Notes: generated by a model not told the origin, from the sequence alone. A stretch of 29,323 nucleotides of DNA from Paenibacillaceae bacterium UBA6304 (GCA_002439285.1 DJTQ01000264.1:1-29323); one strand, 5' to 3'; positions 20,445-29,296 are shown, counted from the stretch's first letter. Translations and numbers: made by a program.

Positions 20445-22330
20445 GCTTTTACCCCCTTGTCATTCATTTCTTCAGGTTCAATGTGCCAGCCGTGATCGTC
20501 ATAAAGCGAGCGAAGCAGCATGGAACCAAACGTAATCGCCAGCCCGATACCTGTAATGATGTAGTTGCTAAAAAGGAAATTCAGCAAGCTGTTGCCGAAA
20601 TCATCGCTAGTAAACATGAAGCCGAGACCGGCGATGAACAAACCGACCGACATGACAAACGGCAAGATCGTCGGTGACGGCATATGAATCGGTCCAACCG
20701 GTTCAGCCGGTGTCATTTCGGTATTGCCTGCCATCTTCTCTTTCCAAAAAGCATCGATCCCGCGAACAAGCGGAGTCTGCTTGAAGTTATATTCCGGCGG
20801 AGGCGAAGGGATCGCCCATTCCAGCGTACGTCCGTCTTCCCAAACGTCGCCAGCCACGCCTTTCGGTTGTTTAAACGAAATCGCCACATTGACCAAAAAG
20901 ATGATAACGCCAACGCCCATCAGGAACGCCCCAATCGTACTGATCAGATTCATCAGATCAAAGCCCTGATTCGGCAAATACGTAAATACGCGGCGCTGCA
21001 TCCCGATGAGTCCGAGAAAATGCTGTACGAAGAACGTCAAATGGAAGCCGATAATGAATGTCCAGAATTCCACTTTGCCGAGTCCTTCGTTTAATACGCG
21101 GCCGAACATTTTCGGCCACCAATAATGCAGTCCTGCAAACAAGCCAAGCACCAGACCGCCGACGATGACATAGTGGAAATGCGCTACTACGAAATAAGTA
21201 TCATGATATTGGTAATCCGCCGGCGCCGAGGCGAGCATGACCCCGGTTACCCCCCCCATAACGAAGGTCGGAATAAATCCAGCCGCAAACAAATTGGCAG
21301 TGGTGAAGCGAATTTGTCCACCCCACATCGTAAACAGCCAGTTGAAGATCTTGATCCCCGTAGGAACCGCAATCAACATCGTTGCAATGGAGAACAGTGC
21401 ATTCGCCACCGGCCCCATGCCCGTCGTGAACATGTGATGCGCCCAAACCATGAAGCCCAGGAAAGCGATCAGGATCGTAGCGAATACCATCGAGCTGTAT
21501 CCGAACAGGCGCTTACGCGAGAAAGTACTGACTACCTCGGAGATTACCCCGAACGCCGGCAGAATCAGTATGTAAACTTCCGGGTGACCGAAAATCCAGA
21601 AAATATGCTGCCACAATACCGGGTTACCACCCGCTTCAACATTAAAGAAGTTGGCTCCCAGGATACGGTCGAAAGACAGCAGAACCAAACCGACGGTCAC
21701 CGCCGGAAAGGCGAACAGAATCATGGCCGAAGTTACGAAAGAGGTCCAAGTAAACATCGGCATGCGCATAAAGGACATCCCTGGTGCGCGCATCGTAATA
21801 ATTGTCGCCAGGAAGTTGATCCCCCCGATGAGTGTACCAAGACCGGCAATCTGCAGACCGATCGTGTAAAAGTCCACACCGTGCGTCAGACTGTAAGTCG
21901 TCGAAGACAACGGCGTATAAGAGGTCCAACCGGCATCCGGAGCACCGCCCATAACCCAGCTCAGATTGAGCAGCAGTCCGCCGAAGAGAAACGTCCAGAA
22001 CCCGAGCGAGTTCAGGAAGGGAAACGCTACGTCCCGCGCTCCGATTTGAAGCGGCACTACCGCATTCATGAGTGCAAAGATGACAGGCATAACCCCAAGG
22101 AAAATCATGGTCGTTCCGTGCATCGTAATCAATTCGTTAAATTGCTGGGCTGTTACGAAATCATTCATTGGTTTGGCAAGCTGCACCCGGATCAACAGCG
22201 CTTCAATCCCGCCGATGCCAAAGAACAAACCACCCGCTATCAAATACAGGATAGCGATCTTTTTGTGATCGACCGTTGTCAGCCAATCCATCAAACCCTT
22301 GTGCCGCTTGACACTATGAGCGTGAGCCAA
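20441..22330 (-). CDS. ctaD: Cytochrome c oxidase subunit I (CtaD)
   Basis: This 629-residue catalytic subunit has the full haem-copper set: His71 and His386 for haem a, His384 for haem a3, and His249, His298 and His299 for CuB. Tyr253 in HPEVY is the cross-linked tyrosine. The segment HDTYFVVAHFHYV is intact. The length, with an extended C-terminal region of extra helices after residue 540, fits Bacillus-type caa3 enzymes. It reduces oxygen to water and pumps protons. The start is TTG at 22330 preceded by AAAGGGGGT. It lies 55 nt after ctaC and overlaps ctaE by 4 nt, forming one operon. Confidence 0.97.
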   Translation of the reverse strand: MAHAHSVKRHKGLMDWLTTVDHKKIAILYLIAGGLFFGIGGIEALLIRVQLAKPMNDFVTAQQFNELITMHGTTMIFLGVMPVIFALMNAVVPLQIGARDVAFPFLNSLGFWTFLFGGLLLNLSWVMGGAPDAGWTSYTPLSSTTYSLTHGVDFYTIGLQIAGLGTLIGGINFLATIITMRAPGMSFMRMPMFTWTSFVTSAMILFAFPAVTVGLVLLSFDRILGANFFNVEAGGNPVLWQHIFWIFGHPEVYILILPAFGVISEVVSTFSRKRLFGYSSMVFATILIAFLGFMVWAHHMFTTGMGPVANALFSIATMLIAVPTGIKIFNWLFTMWGGQIRFTTANLFAAGFIPTFVMGGVTGVMLASAPADYQYHDTYFVVAHFHYVIVGGLVLGLFAGLHYWWPKMFGRVLNEGLGKVEFWTFIIGFHLTFFVQHFLGLIGMQRRVFTYLPNQGFDLMNLISTIGAFLMGVGVIIFLVNVAISFKQPKGVAGDVWEDGRTLEWAIPSPPPEYNFKQTPLVRGIDAFWKEKMAGNTEMTPAEPVGPIHMPSPTILPFVMSVGLFIAGLGFMFTSDDFGNSLLNFLFSNYIITGIGLAITFGSMLLRSLYDDHGWHIEPEEMNDKGVKA

Positions 22331-22385
22331 GGTTTGTACCCCCTTTAAGTTCCTATACCATCAATGCCGCCAGAGGCACCAAAGA

Positions 22386-23444
22386 TTAATATGATAATTT
22401 GTAATCGGCCAGATATTGGGCAATAGCGTCAATTTCTTCATCCGTAAGCCCTAAGTCTTCTTTCGGTTGCGGCATTTTGTTGCCCGGCTTCACTTTTTGC
22501 GGGTCATTCAGCCATTCCACCATATTATCCTTCACCGGTTTGCCTCCTGCCGGTTTCCCGGAGCCTTCCTCGTTGAGCAAAATGCTGGCTACGGTTTCTC
22601 GACTGCCTATACCCGTAAGGTTCGGTCCTACAGGACCACCCTGGTCGCCGACTGCGTGACAAGTTAAGCATTGATTTTTGAATACTTCGGCAACGGCCGG
22701 ATCTTCCGGCAGAACCGCAGGCGCTTTCATAGCTTCCACCCAATTATTGAAGGAATCCTCGCTCACCGATTTCACCTTAAATTCCATGAATGCGTGCGAA
22801 GGGCCGCAAAGCTCTGCGCATTTTCCGAGATAAACGCCTTCTTTATCGGCTTGAATCCAGGCGTTATTAATCGTTCCGTCCGTATTAGTATCGGTTTTGC
22901 CCGCCAAAGAAGGAACCCAGAACGAATGGAGCACATCGGCTGTTTTCAGTTCAAGCGCGATTTTCTTGCCGGTCGGGATAATCAAATCCTGGGCGGTAGT
23001 CACGCCATAATCCGGATAAGAGAATTCCCACCAGAACAAATGGGAGGTTACCTTCACCTTGACCGCATTCTTATCCGCAGAATAATTCTCCCCATACGCA
23101 AAAACTTTCTGAACGGTGGCAACGGCCAAGATCAGTACCAGCACAAGCGGGATGGCCGTCCAAATGATTTCAAGCTTGAAGTTGCCTTCCACTTGCTTCG
23201 GAACATCGGTTTGTCCCGGCTTGCGGCGGAATTTGATCCAAACATAAGCTGCGATCCCGAACACGATAATCATGACCGCCACCATGATCGTGATCGAAAG
23301 TTTAATCAAGCCCAGTTGTCCCTCAGCTACCGTACCCTGTGGTCTGAGCACCGACAAGTCCTCACGGCCGCATGCGGACAACAAAAGCGCTAGCCCGGCA
23401 AACAGAGGTACGAGCCGCTTTACAGCCTTCCACGGTTTCATCAT
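22386..23444 (-). CDS. ctaC: Cytochrome c oxidase subunit II with fused cytochrome c domain (CtaC)
   Basis: The 352-residue lipoprotein has lipobox LLSAC (Cys25), two membrane helices (about 45-70 and 92-113), a CuA domain and a C-terminal cytochrome c domain. The CuA ligands are His173, Cys209, Glu211, Cys213, His217 and Met220 (CAELCGPSH). The haem c site is CLTCH (Cys259, Cys262, His263) with probable axial Met324. The fused haem makes this a caa3 enzyme that takes electrons from cytochrome c. ATG 23444 is chosen for the signal peptide directly after it and GGGGTAGATC upstream; the longer reading frame adds 38 residues with no export logic. It is first in the operon, behind the promoter at 23565-23593. 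Confidence 0.96.
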   Translation of the reverse strand: MMKPWKAVKRLVPLFAGLALLLSACGREDLSVLRPQGTVAEGQLGLIKLSITIMVAVMIIVFGIAAYVWIKFRRKPGQTDVPKQVEGNFKLEIIWTAIPLVLVLILAVATVQKVFAYGENYSADKNAVKVKVTSHLFWWEFSYPDYGVTTAQDLIIPTGKKIALELKTADVLHSFWVPSLAGKTDTNTDGTINNAWIQADKEGVYLGKCAELCGPSHAFMEFKVKSVSEDSFNNWVEAMKAPAVLPEDPAVAEVFKNQCLTCHAVGDQGGPVGPNLTGIGSRETVASILLNEEGSGKPAGGKPVKDNMVEWLNDPQKVKPGNKMPQPKEDLGLTDEEIDAIAQYLADYKLSY

Positions 23445-23564
23445 TGATCTACCCCACTTTTCCGTTTTCTTCCGGTTATGTACAGGCTTTTGGCATATCC
23501 AGTTAAAAACTACCTGCCCTATCACGGAAACTGCATTCCTGTCAATTAAAACAATCACCTATTA

Positions 23565-23593
23565 AATATATGATTGAACCCCTCTTTTGTCAA
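23565..23593 (-). promoter_or_regulatory. Sigma-A promoter of the cta operon
   Basis: On the minus strand TTGACA (23588-23593) and TATATT (23565-23570) are 17 nt apart, leaving an untranslated leader of about 113 nt before ctaC. An inverted repeat, CCCCTC (23579-23584) and GAGGGG (23600-23605), brackets the -35 box and could be an operator. The remaining sequence to 23780 shows no gene. Confidence 0.8.
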
Positions 23594-23780
23594 TGATTCG
23601 AGGGGAGTTCACAAATTGTTCAAAAAGCCGCGAAGGCGCGCCACTAAAGGGTTTGCGAACGTTTTCACCTATGGATTACCCTTTCGATTGACTCCTGAAC
23701 CGAATCTGTGCTCCCCGGATTTCTCCAAAATACACTTTTCATTCATTTTTGACATTTCCTCAAACTTTATTAACGAAATC

Positions 23781-23806
23781 AAAAAAAAAGAGAGCATCGC
23801 TCTCTT
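23781..23806 (-). terminator. Intrinsic terminator after the methionine aminopeptidase gene
   Basis: GAGAGC-ATC-GCTCTC is followed on the minus strand by a run of nine T residues, 2 nt past the stop codon at 23808. Confidence 0.85.
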
Positions 23807-23807
23807 A

Positions 23808-24557
23808 TTAGGACGTAAGGATAACTGGACCGTCTTCCAAAATTGCCAAAGTATGTTCATAATGCGCCCCGAGACTGCCGTCCGCCGAACGGATCGTCCA
23901 ACCGTCATTGTCCCAAAGCACGGCACCAGTATCGCCAAGTGTAAAGATCGGCTCAATGGTAATCACCATGCCCGGCTGGAGCTTAGCTCCGGTATGGGGA
24001 CGGCCGAAGTTGGGAACATCCGGCGGTTCGTGCATCCGTTGGCCGATACCGTGCCCGATGAGTGGTTTAACAATTCCGATCCCCGCTTCCTGTGCGACTC
24101 GCTGGACTGCATACCCGATATCGCCGACGCGATTTCCCGGTAACGCCTGAGCGATGCCCGCAAAGAGGGCCTTCTCGGTCGTTTTCAGAAGGCGATCGGC
24201 CTCTGGCCCAACCTCCCCTACCCGGTAAGACCAGGCCGAGTCGGCAAGCCATCCTTTCTTGTTAACGACCATATCAATCGTAACAATATCGCCCTTCTGT
24301 AATTTTTGATCCCCGGGAAAGCCATGACAAACGACTTCATTTATCGAAGCGCAGGTCGCATAAGGAAATCCACGGTATCCCTTCTGCTCAGGGGTCGCCC
24401 CTTTTCCGGCAAGAAAAGACTCGACGAAGAAGTCAATTTCAGCTGTCGTAATGCCCGGAGCGATCAGCTTGGCAATCTCTCTGTGACATTCGGCCAATAT
24501 CGCACCCGCCTCACGGATGCGCGCAATATCTTCTTTGGATTTCAAATTTGTTTTCAA
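23808..24557 (-). CDS. map: Methionine aminopeptidase type I (stand-alone paralogue)
   Basis: The 249-residue protein has all five metal ligands of type I MetAP: Asp95 (TIDMVV), Asp106 (LADSAW), His169 (GHGIG), Glu202 (TIEPI) and Glu234 (YEHTL), plus the conserved His78 in VVCHGFPG. It removes the initiator methionine from nascent proteins in the cytosol. The usual essential copy lies in the ribosomal-protein operon; this gene stands alone, so it is probably the second copy, like B. subtilis YflG. Start TTG at 24557 is preferred because AAGGGAG lies 9 nt before it; the in-frame TTG at 24563 is only 3 nt from that site. A terminator follows at 23781. Confidence 0.93.
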   Translation of the reverse strand: MKTNLKSKEDIARIREAGAILAECHREIAKLIAPGITTAEIDFFVESFLAGKGATPEQKGYRGFPYATCASINEVVCHGFPGDQKLQKGDIVTIDMVVNKKGWLADSAWSYRVGEVGPEADRLLKTTEKALFAGIAQALPGNRVGDIGYAVQRVAQEAGIGIVKPLIGHGIGQRMHEPPDVPNFGRPHTGAKLQPGMVITIEPIFTLGDTGAVLWDNDGWTIRSADGSLGAHYEHTLAILEDGPVILTS

Positions 24558-24653
24558 ATGCAAAAACTCCCTTCCCGGTACTTAGCTGCTGTCTTTGAAC
24601 AATCAATCCAACACTAATCCAACACTTTACTCTAATATATGTAGAATTCAATG

Positions 24654-24683
24654 AAAAAACGCCCCGGCTTCAGCCGGGACGGT
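24654..24683 (-). terminator. Intrinsic terminator after the small unknown gene
   Basis: On the minus strand CCCGGCT-GA-AGCCGGG is followed by GCGTTTTTTC, about 40 nt past the stop codon at 24721. It separates this gene from map. Confidence 0.88.
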
Positions 24684-24720
24684 AGCTACCCCATTTTATT
24701 TCAATATCCTCCACGGCGGT

Positions 24721-24909
24721 TCAAGAGACGGATGAGTCCAGCTTGCCCATCTCCATTTCCACCAAATGAGTCAGTTCTTCCTCATATCCCCCGGTAATCC
24801 GATATTTGCGGACGTACTCCTTGACGAATTTCTTCGGGTCTTTCGGTTTGAAGATCCGGGTCATCTCCCGCAAACTTTCCTTCACTTCATTGTGACCTTT
24901 CGTTGCCAT
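24721..24909 (-). CDS. Small charged protein (unknown function)
   Basis: I do not recognise this 62-residue protein. It is soluble, predicted mostly helical and rich in Lys and Glu, with a basic middle (KPKDPKKFVKEYVRKYR) and an acidic C-terminal third (EEELTHLVEMEMGKLD). ATG 24909 is preceded by GGGAGGGAATTTGGT and a strong terminator follows, so it is very likely a real gene. It is monocistronic, divergent from the serine hydrolase and 157 nt upstream of the map start. The size and charge pattern would suit a small DNA-, RNA- or protein-binding factor, but nothing more can be said. Confidence 0.7.
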   Translation of the reverse strand: MATKGHNEVKESLREMTRIFKPKDPKKFVKEYVRKYRITGGYEEELTHLVEMEMGKLDSSVS

Positions 24910-25277
24910 ACCAAATTCCCTCCCAGAACGATTCTAGTTCAATGCTCCGATCTCGAGAATGCGTAGAAAGCAGTTATTCATGAAGTAGCTCGCGGTCGAA
25001 CCTGTTTAGCTAGCGCATGACACTATACATACCCGAACGAATTAGCAATGAATCAGGCACAGTAAGAGCAGCGTCTTGCAAGTTGTATCCCGGTCTTAAC
25101 GAATCATCTCGTGGAAAAGACCTCTACCTCCCATATTGTAACATATTCAGCTTCTTGTTACAGCTTTCTTCCAAACACCTATTTTTTATTCCGCAAAAAT
25201 TTGTTATTTGGATTACTCCGGTCTGGTTAAGATAAGGTTGTATTCTGCTATATATTCGTATTGGAGGGCATCATACT
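24910..25277. other. Divergent intergenic region with inverted repeat and promoter
   Basis: No gene was found in these 368 nt. TGTAACA (25137-25143) and TGTTACA (25156-25162) form a 7-bp inverted repeat with a 12-nt spacer, a possible operator. An extended -10, TGCTATATA (about 25247-25255), precedes the serine hydrolase start by about 22 nt, but its -35 is poor. Confidence 0.45.
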
Positions 25278-26234
25278 ATGTACTCCGCAATCCAGGACAA
25301 GGCCTTACTCCCTGCCGATGAGGCTATACGCAAAAGCTATCCCGGTGTACGAAGCTGTCTCGTTGTACAGAGTGGAATTATTCGGTTTGAAAAATACTAT
25401 AACGGATCTCATTATCAAACCCTGCATGATCTCAGGTCCGCAACCAAAAGCGTCCTATCCTTATTGGTCGGGATCGCCGAAGCGCATAGCTATCTTCCCG
25501 GCCTCGATCATCCGGTTTGGGACAGCGTCAAAGAGTTCGCTCCGAAGCGTCCGGACCCTTCATGGTCCGAATTAACCCTACGGGAACTACTGACCATGAC
25601 GACCGGGTTGTATTGGCAAACCGGGCCCCGGCTCGGGGAGCGGTTTATCCGTCGCTTCCATCAGAGTCGAAAATGGGCCGATTTTATCCTGCGGCTTCCT
25701 ATAGTTCCGGAGCAGCGCGGAACTTTTCAGTATTGTAGCGCCGGCTCCCACTTGCTTTCGGTGCTGCTTACGAAATGGACGGGCCTTAGCGCACTGGAAT
25801 ATGCCCGCCGGCACTTGTTTCACCCTTTAGAAATTTCCCATGTTGCCTGGGAGAATAGCCCGGAAGGGCACTCCAGCGGGCATATCGGACTTCATATGAC
25901 CTCGCGCGATATGCTTAAAATCGGCCTTCTCTGCCTGCAGGGCGGAGAATGGGAAGGCAGGAGTCTGCTGCCTTCCTCTTGGCTAGCCCAATCCCTGGCG
26001 CCCCATTGCCCTCCTTTTCACGATTATGGTCGATACGGGTTCCATTGGTGGAGTGCGGAAAGCAGGGATGGAATGCGCTACAGCTATGCCCACGGGCATG
26101 GGGGCCAGCAAATATACATGATCCCCGAATTGGAATCCGTCGTCGTATTTACCTCGGAGAGCCGGGTCAACCGGTTTAAAAATCCAAAGGGACTGCTGGA
26201 GAAGTTTATTCTGCCCACGCTGCAAAAAAAGTGA
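25278..26234 (+). CDS. Serine hydrolase, beta-lactamase class C / penicillin-binding-like family
   Basis: The 318-residue protein has the SxxK motif SATK (Ser54, Lys57), LRELLTMTTGL as in esterase/class C relatives, a second motif YCS (Tyr152 to Ser154) where YxN is usual, and a HGHGGQ loop in place of the KTG motif. There is no signal peptide, so it is probably cytoplasmic, unlike secreted beta-lactamases. Relatives include esterases and D-amino-acid or peptide hydrolases, so resistance to beta-lactams should not be assumed. ATG 25278 has TTGGAGGG 7 nt upstream. The glycosyltransferase gene begins 16 nt after it, so they form an operon. Confidence 0.87.
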   Translation: MYSAIQDKALLPADEAIRKSYPGVRSCLVVQSGIIRFEKYYNGSHYQTLHDLRSATKSVLSLLVGIAEAHSYLPGLDHPVWDSVKEFAPKRPDPSWSELTLRELLTMTTGLYWQTGPRLGERFIRRFHQSRKWADFILRLPIVPEQRGTFQYCSAGSHLLSVLLTKWTGLSALEYARRHLFHPLEISHVAWENSPEGHSSGHIGLHMTSRDMLKIGLLCLQGGEWEGRSLLPSSWLAQSLAPHCPPFHDYGRYGFHWWSAESRDGMRYSYAHGHGGQQIYMIPELESVVVFTSESRVNRFKNPKGLLEKFILPTLQKK

Positions 26235-26250
26235 TCAGGAGGAATCCGTT

Positions 26251-27426
26251 ATGAATGCCAAGGCTCCCAAAATTATGATTCTGTACGCAAGCTACGGAGA
26301 CGGACATCTGCGCGTTTCCAAAGCGGTCGAGACGTGCTTTCGCAGCAAGGGAATCCGCGATATCATTCTGATCGATTTGCTGGCAGAGGCGCATCCGGTG
26401 CTGAACGAGCTGACGAAGTTCATCTATCTTAACAGCTTTAAAGTGCTACCGGCCGTTTATGGAGCCGCTTATAAAATAACGAAGGACCTACCGCCAGGGG
26501 CTTCCTTTCTGCGAGCGCTGAATTTTTTCGGAACCGGCAAGCTGAAGGAAGCCCTGATTCAGCACGAACCCGATCTAGTTATCCATACCTTTCCTCAGAT
26601 GACCTTGCCGGACATGATCCGGAAAACGGGCAGGAACCTGCCACTCGTCAATATCATTACCGATTTCGATGTGCATGGCAGATGGCTCCATCCCGGCATC
26701 GACCGTTATTATGTAGCAACCGAAGATATGAAAAGGGAGATGGGGAAACGAGGAGTGTCGGAAGATCGGGTGCTCGTCAGCGGCATTCCGCTGCGGTCCG
26801 ATTTTCATCATATTAATGAGGAGACTGCCTCATTTCATGAAAAGCTGGAACCCGGTAAGAAAACCGTGCTCCTCATGGCCGGCGCCTACGGCGTCATGCA
26901 GGGAAACCGGGATATCTGCAAAACGCTTCTCACTGGAGGAAAATATCAAGTTCTGGCCGTCTGCGGGAGAAACGAGGAGTTGCATAAAGACCTTGATTCC
27001 CTATTTGGCGGACACCCGGACTTTCACTTATTCGGGTTTGTTCAAGAGGTAGCCCTCTTAATGCAGGCCAGCGATTGCATTATTACCAAGCCCGGTGGAA
27101 TCACGTTATCGGAGTCACTGGCCTGTCGGCTACCGATCTTCCTCTATCGGCCCGTTCCCGGCCAGGAACTCAACAATGCCCGCTATTTGCAACAGAAGGG
27201 CATCGCCGTCATTGCCGAAGACCCTTCCTCGCTTTGCCGCGAAATGGATGCCCTGCTTCTTGATCGTGAACGCCTCAGCCAGGTTAAGTCTGAAATAGAA
27301 AATCTCCGCAAGCCGGACGCTGCGGAGATCATAGTTAACGATATTATGGGCAAATGGTTCGGGGCCACAGCACGAAAAGCCCCCGCTGAAATCGGTTCTG
27401 CCCACCCTAGGCTCGTCATACATTGA
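26251..27426 (+). CDS. Diacylglycerol glucosyltransferase-like enzyme (MGDG synthase/UgtP family)
   Basis: The 391-residue GT-B enzyme has an N-terminal acceptor domain beginning MILYASYGDGHLRVSKAV (MGDG synthase region) and a C-terminal GT28 nucleotide-sugar domain, with the donor motif KPGGITLSESLACRLPIFLYRPVPGQELNNA (about residues 279-310). UgtP-type enzymes add glucose from UDP-glucose to diacylglycerol, making glycolipids and the anchor of lipoteichoic acid. The LtaS-like enzyme at 712 could be in the same pathway. AGGAGG lies 8 nt before ATG 26251, 16 nt after the hydrolase gene. The C-terminal 20 residues are family-atypical. The MGDG-type acceptor is inferred from family. Confidence 0.9.
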   Translation: MNAKAPKIMILYASYGDGHLRVSKAVETCFRSKGIRDIILIDLLAEAHPVLNELTKFIYLNSFKVLPAVYGAAYKITKDLPPGASFLRALNFFGTGKLKEALIQHEPDLVIHTFPQMTLPDMIRKTGRNLPLVNIITDFDVHGRWLHPGIDRYYVATEDMKREMGKRGVSEDRVLVSGIPLRSDFHHINEETASFHEKLEPGKKTVLLMAGAYGVMQGNRDICKTLLTGGKYQVLAVCGRNEELHKDLDSLFGGHPDFHLFGFVQEVALLMQASDCIITKPGGITLSESLACRLPIFLYRPVPGQELNNARYLQQKGIAVIAEDPSSLCREMDALLLDRERLSQVKSEIENLRKPDAAEIIVNDIMGKWFGATARKAPAEIGSAHPRLVIH

Positions 27427-27469
27427 GTACTAAGGAAGGTTATCCGATATTGGAAAGCAGGTGTTCACC

Positions 27470-27808
27470 GTGTCCCATTTCAAATCTTCAACCGGCCTGT
27501 CCGAGAATTTTGCCGGGTTTCTTTGTTATCTCTTCGCCTTCGTGGGCGGAATCGTCTTTCTGGCCATAGAACGCAGGAGCCGTTTTGTACTCTTCCATGC
27601 CCTGCAGTCCGTCATCCTGTTTGCCGGATTAATGATCTTCCATGCCCTGTCCGGCTTTTTACCGATCATTGGCATCGTTGTGGGTCTGCTGCTTTCCTTG
27701 CTAGGCCTGGCGCTCTGGGTAATCCTGATGCTCTCCGCCCTGCAAGGGAAATGGCTGAAGCTCCCCTGGATCGGGGAGTTGGCCGAAAAGCAGCTTAACC
27801 GCATGTAA
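27470..27808 (+). CDS. DUF4870 membrane protein
   Basis: The 112-residue protein has three membrane helices (about residues 14-30, 42-60 and 66-92) and the DUF4870/Tic20-like pattern: SSTGLSENFAGFLCYL, then GGIVFLAIERRSRFVLFHALQSV, and a C-terminal amphipathic LPWIGELAEKQL. The function of the family is unknown. GTG 27470 is preferred: AGGTG lies 6 nt upstream and the product starts with the usual Lys-Ser-Ser-Thr-Gly segment; GTG 27461 would use that site as coding sequence. It is 43 nt after the glycosyltransferase gene and probably its operon partner. It converges on the permease gene, with no clear terminator between. Confidence 0.85.
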   Translation: MSHFKSSTGLSENFAGFLCYLFAFVGGIVFLAIERRSRFVLFHALQSVILFAGLMIFHALSGFLPIIGIVVGLLLSLLGLALWVILMLSALQGKWLKLPWIGELAEKQLNRM

Positions 27809-27849
27809 TCATCGGATCAACTGCGCTATAACCCCATAGACTCGGGCGG

Positions 27850-29193
27850 CTACTCCTCCACGCCATCCACCGCAGGGACCTGTTTCCTTTGGCCGCCCTT
27901 CAAACCATTAAACAACAAGTTCATTACAATGGCTGTGAAGCTTCCCGCCACAATGCCGTTATCGACCAATATACGCAACCAGGCCGGCAAAGCGTCAAAA
28001 ATTTGCGGCACTACCGTCACGCCGAGCCCCATACCAACCGAGCAAGCAATAATAAGAAGATTCTCATGCCGGTTCAGATCGACCTGATCGCCGAGCATCC
28101 GAATTCCCGAGGACAGTACGAGACCGAACAATGCGATCATCGCTCCTCCTAGTACGGAGGTGGGCACAAGCTGGGTCAGGGCCGCGATTTTCGGCACAAA
28201 GCCGATCAGAATCAGCAAGCCGCCCGCTACGACAATAACGTCCCGGGTTTTGACCCGGCTCATTTGGACAAGCCCTACGTTTTGCGAATAGGTCGTATAG
28301 GGAAATGAGTTGAACACGCCGCCCAGCATAATGGCAAGGCCTTCAGCACGATAGCCGCGCGAGAGATCCTTCGAGGTGACTTCCTTATCCACGATTTTAC
28401 CCAGGGCCATAAATACCCCGGTAGATTCCGCAACACTGACGATCGCAACTAGAATCATCGTTAAGATGGCCGAGGCGTGAAACGTCGGTACTCCGAAATA
28501 AAACGGCTGGACCATATGGAACCAACTCGCTTCCTTTAGGGGTGTCAGATCGACATCTCCCATCAGGGCTGCCACCAGCGTCCCCGCGATCAATCCGATC
28601 AGAACGGAAATGGACTGCAAGAATCCTTTGGAAAACCGGTTCATCAAAATAACAAAGATAAGCACCCCGAATCCGAGCGCCAAATTGGTCGGACTGCCGA
28701 AGTCCGACGCAGTAACGTCACCGCCGCCAAGGTCCTTCAGGGCTACAGGAATCAAGGTGACCCCGATAATCGTAACCACCGAGCCGGTGACGACCGGCGG
28801 GAAGAAGGCAATTAGCTTGCCGAAAAGTCCGGAGAACAGGAATACGAACAATCCGGAGGCGATGATGGCGCCGTAGATCGCCGTTATTCCCATTCCCTCT
28901 TCCCCCCCGATGGCGATCATCGGCGAGACGGCCTGGAACGCGCAGCCTAACATAACCGGCAACCCGATGCCAAAGAACCGGTTCCCCCAAACCTGCAATA
29001 ATGTCGCTACCCCGCAAGCAAGCAGGTCGATCGAGATCAGGTAAGTCAAATCCTGATGAGAAAATCCGAGTGCTCCGCCAACAATCAACGGTACGATGAT
29101 CGCCCCCGCATACATTGCCAGTACATGCTGGATTCCCAGCGATAACGTTTTGAACGGATGCCGGTTCCTTTGGAAAATACGCTCGCGTTCCAT
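27850..29193 (-). CDS. NCS2-family purine/pyrimidine permease (xanthine/uric acid type)
   Basis: The 447-residue protein has about fourteen hydrophobic segments and the nucleobase-cation-symporter-2 signatures: IQHVLAMYAGAIIVPL in the first helix, VAESTGVFMALGKI (E-S-T-G) in the eighth, and QNVGLVQMSRVKTRDV in the loop that defines the NAT motif. It imports xanthine, uric acid or a related base with H+ or Na+. The sequence fits PbuX/PucJK-like members better than uracil permeases, but the substrate is not fixed. ATG 29193 is chosen because GGGGAGGAG lies about 10 nt upstream; a TTG at 29220 has no such site. No xanthine or purine riboswitch is visible in the upstream DNA present, but a block shared with degV lies at 29244-29296. 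Confidence 0.9.
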   Translation of the reverse strand: MERERIFQRNRHPFKTLSLGIQHVLAMYAGAIIVPLIVGGALGFSHQDLTYLISIDLLACGVATLLQVWGNRFFGIGLPVMLGCAFQAVSPMIAIGGEEGMGITAIYGAIIASGLFVFLFSGLFGKLIAFFPPVVTGSVVTIIGVTLIPVALKDLGGGDVTASDFGSPTNLALGFGVLIFVILMNRFSKGFLQSISVLIGLIAGTLVAALMGDVDLTPLKEASWFHMVQPFYFGVPTFHASAILTMILVAIVSVAESTGVFMALGKIVDKEVTSKDLSRGYRAEGLAIMLGGVFNSFPYTTYSQNVGLVQMSRVKTRDVIVVAGGLLILIGFVPKIAALTQLVPTSVLGGAMIALFGLVLSSGIRMLGDQVDLNRHENLLIIACSVGMGLGVTVVPQIFDALPAWLRILVDNGIVAGSFTAIVMNLLFNGLKGGQRKQVPAVDGVEE

Positions 29194-29243
29194 CTGTGTA
29201 TGGCTCCTCCCCATGGTCAATCCATGATTATCTTTTTATTTTT

Positions 29244-29296
29244 CTATATATAAGCTGAACTATTCGAAATGGATGGGACAAGTACGTAAAATGTTC
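29244..29296 (-). promoter_or_regulatory. Promoter-region block upstream of the permease, shared with degV
   Basis: On the minus strand GAACATTTTACGTACTTGTC (29277-29296) is identical to 5580-5599. It is followed by related CATC, CATTTCGAAT and TATATATAG segments. It ends about 50 nt before the start codon, so the TATATA is a likely -10. No -35 of good quality was found at 17 nt, suggesting activator dependence or another sigma factor. Confidence 0.5.

Noticed and set aside
21125..22348. 407-residue plus-strand frame opposite ctaD
   Set aside because: It is antisense to a certain cytochrome oxidase gene, rich in Arg/His/Gln as expected from a shadow frame, with no family motif.
23445..23558. 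Extended N-terminus of CtaC from the frame opening at 23558
   Set aside because: It would place 38 residues before the lipoprotein signal peptide, which must be N-terminal; the segment is untranslated leader.
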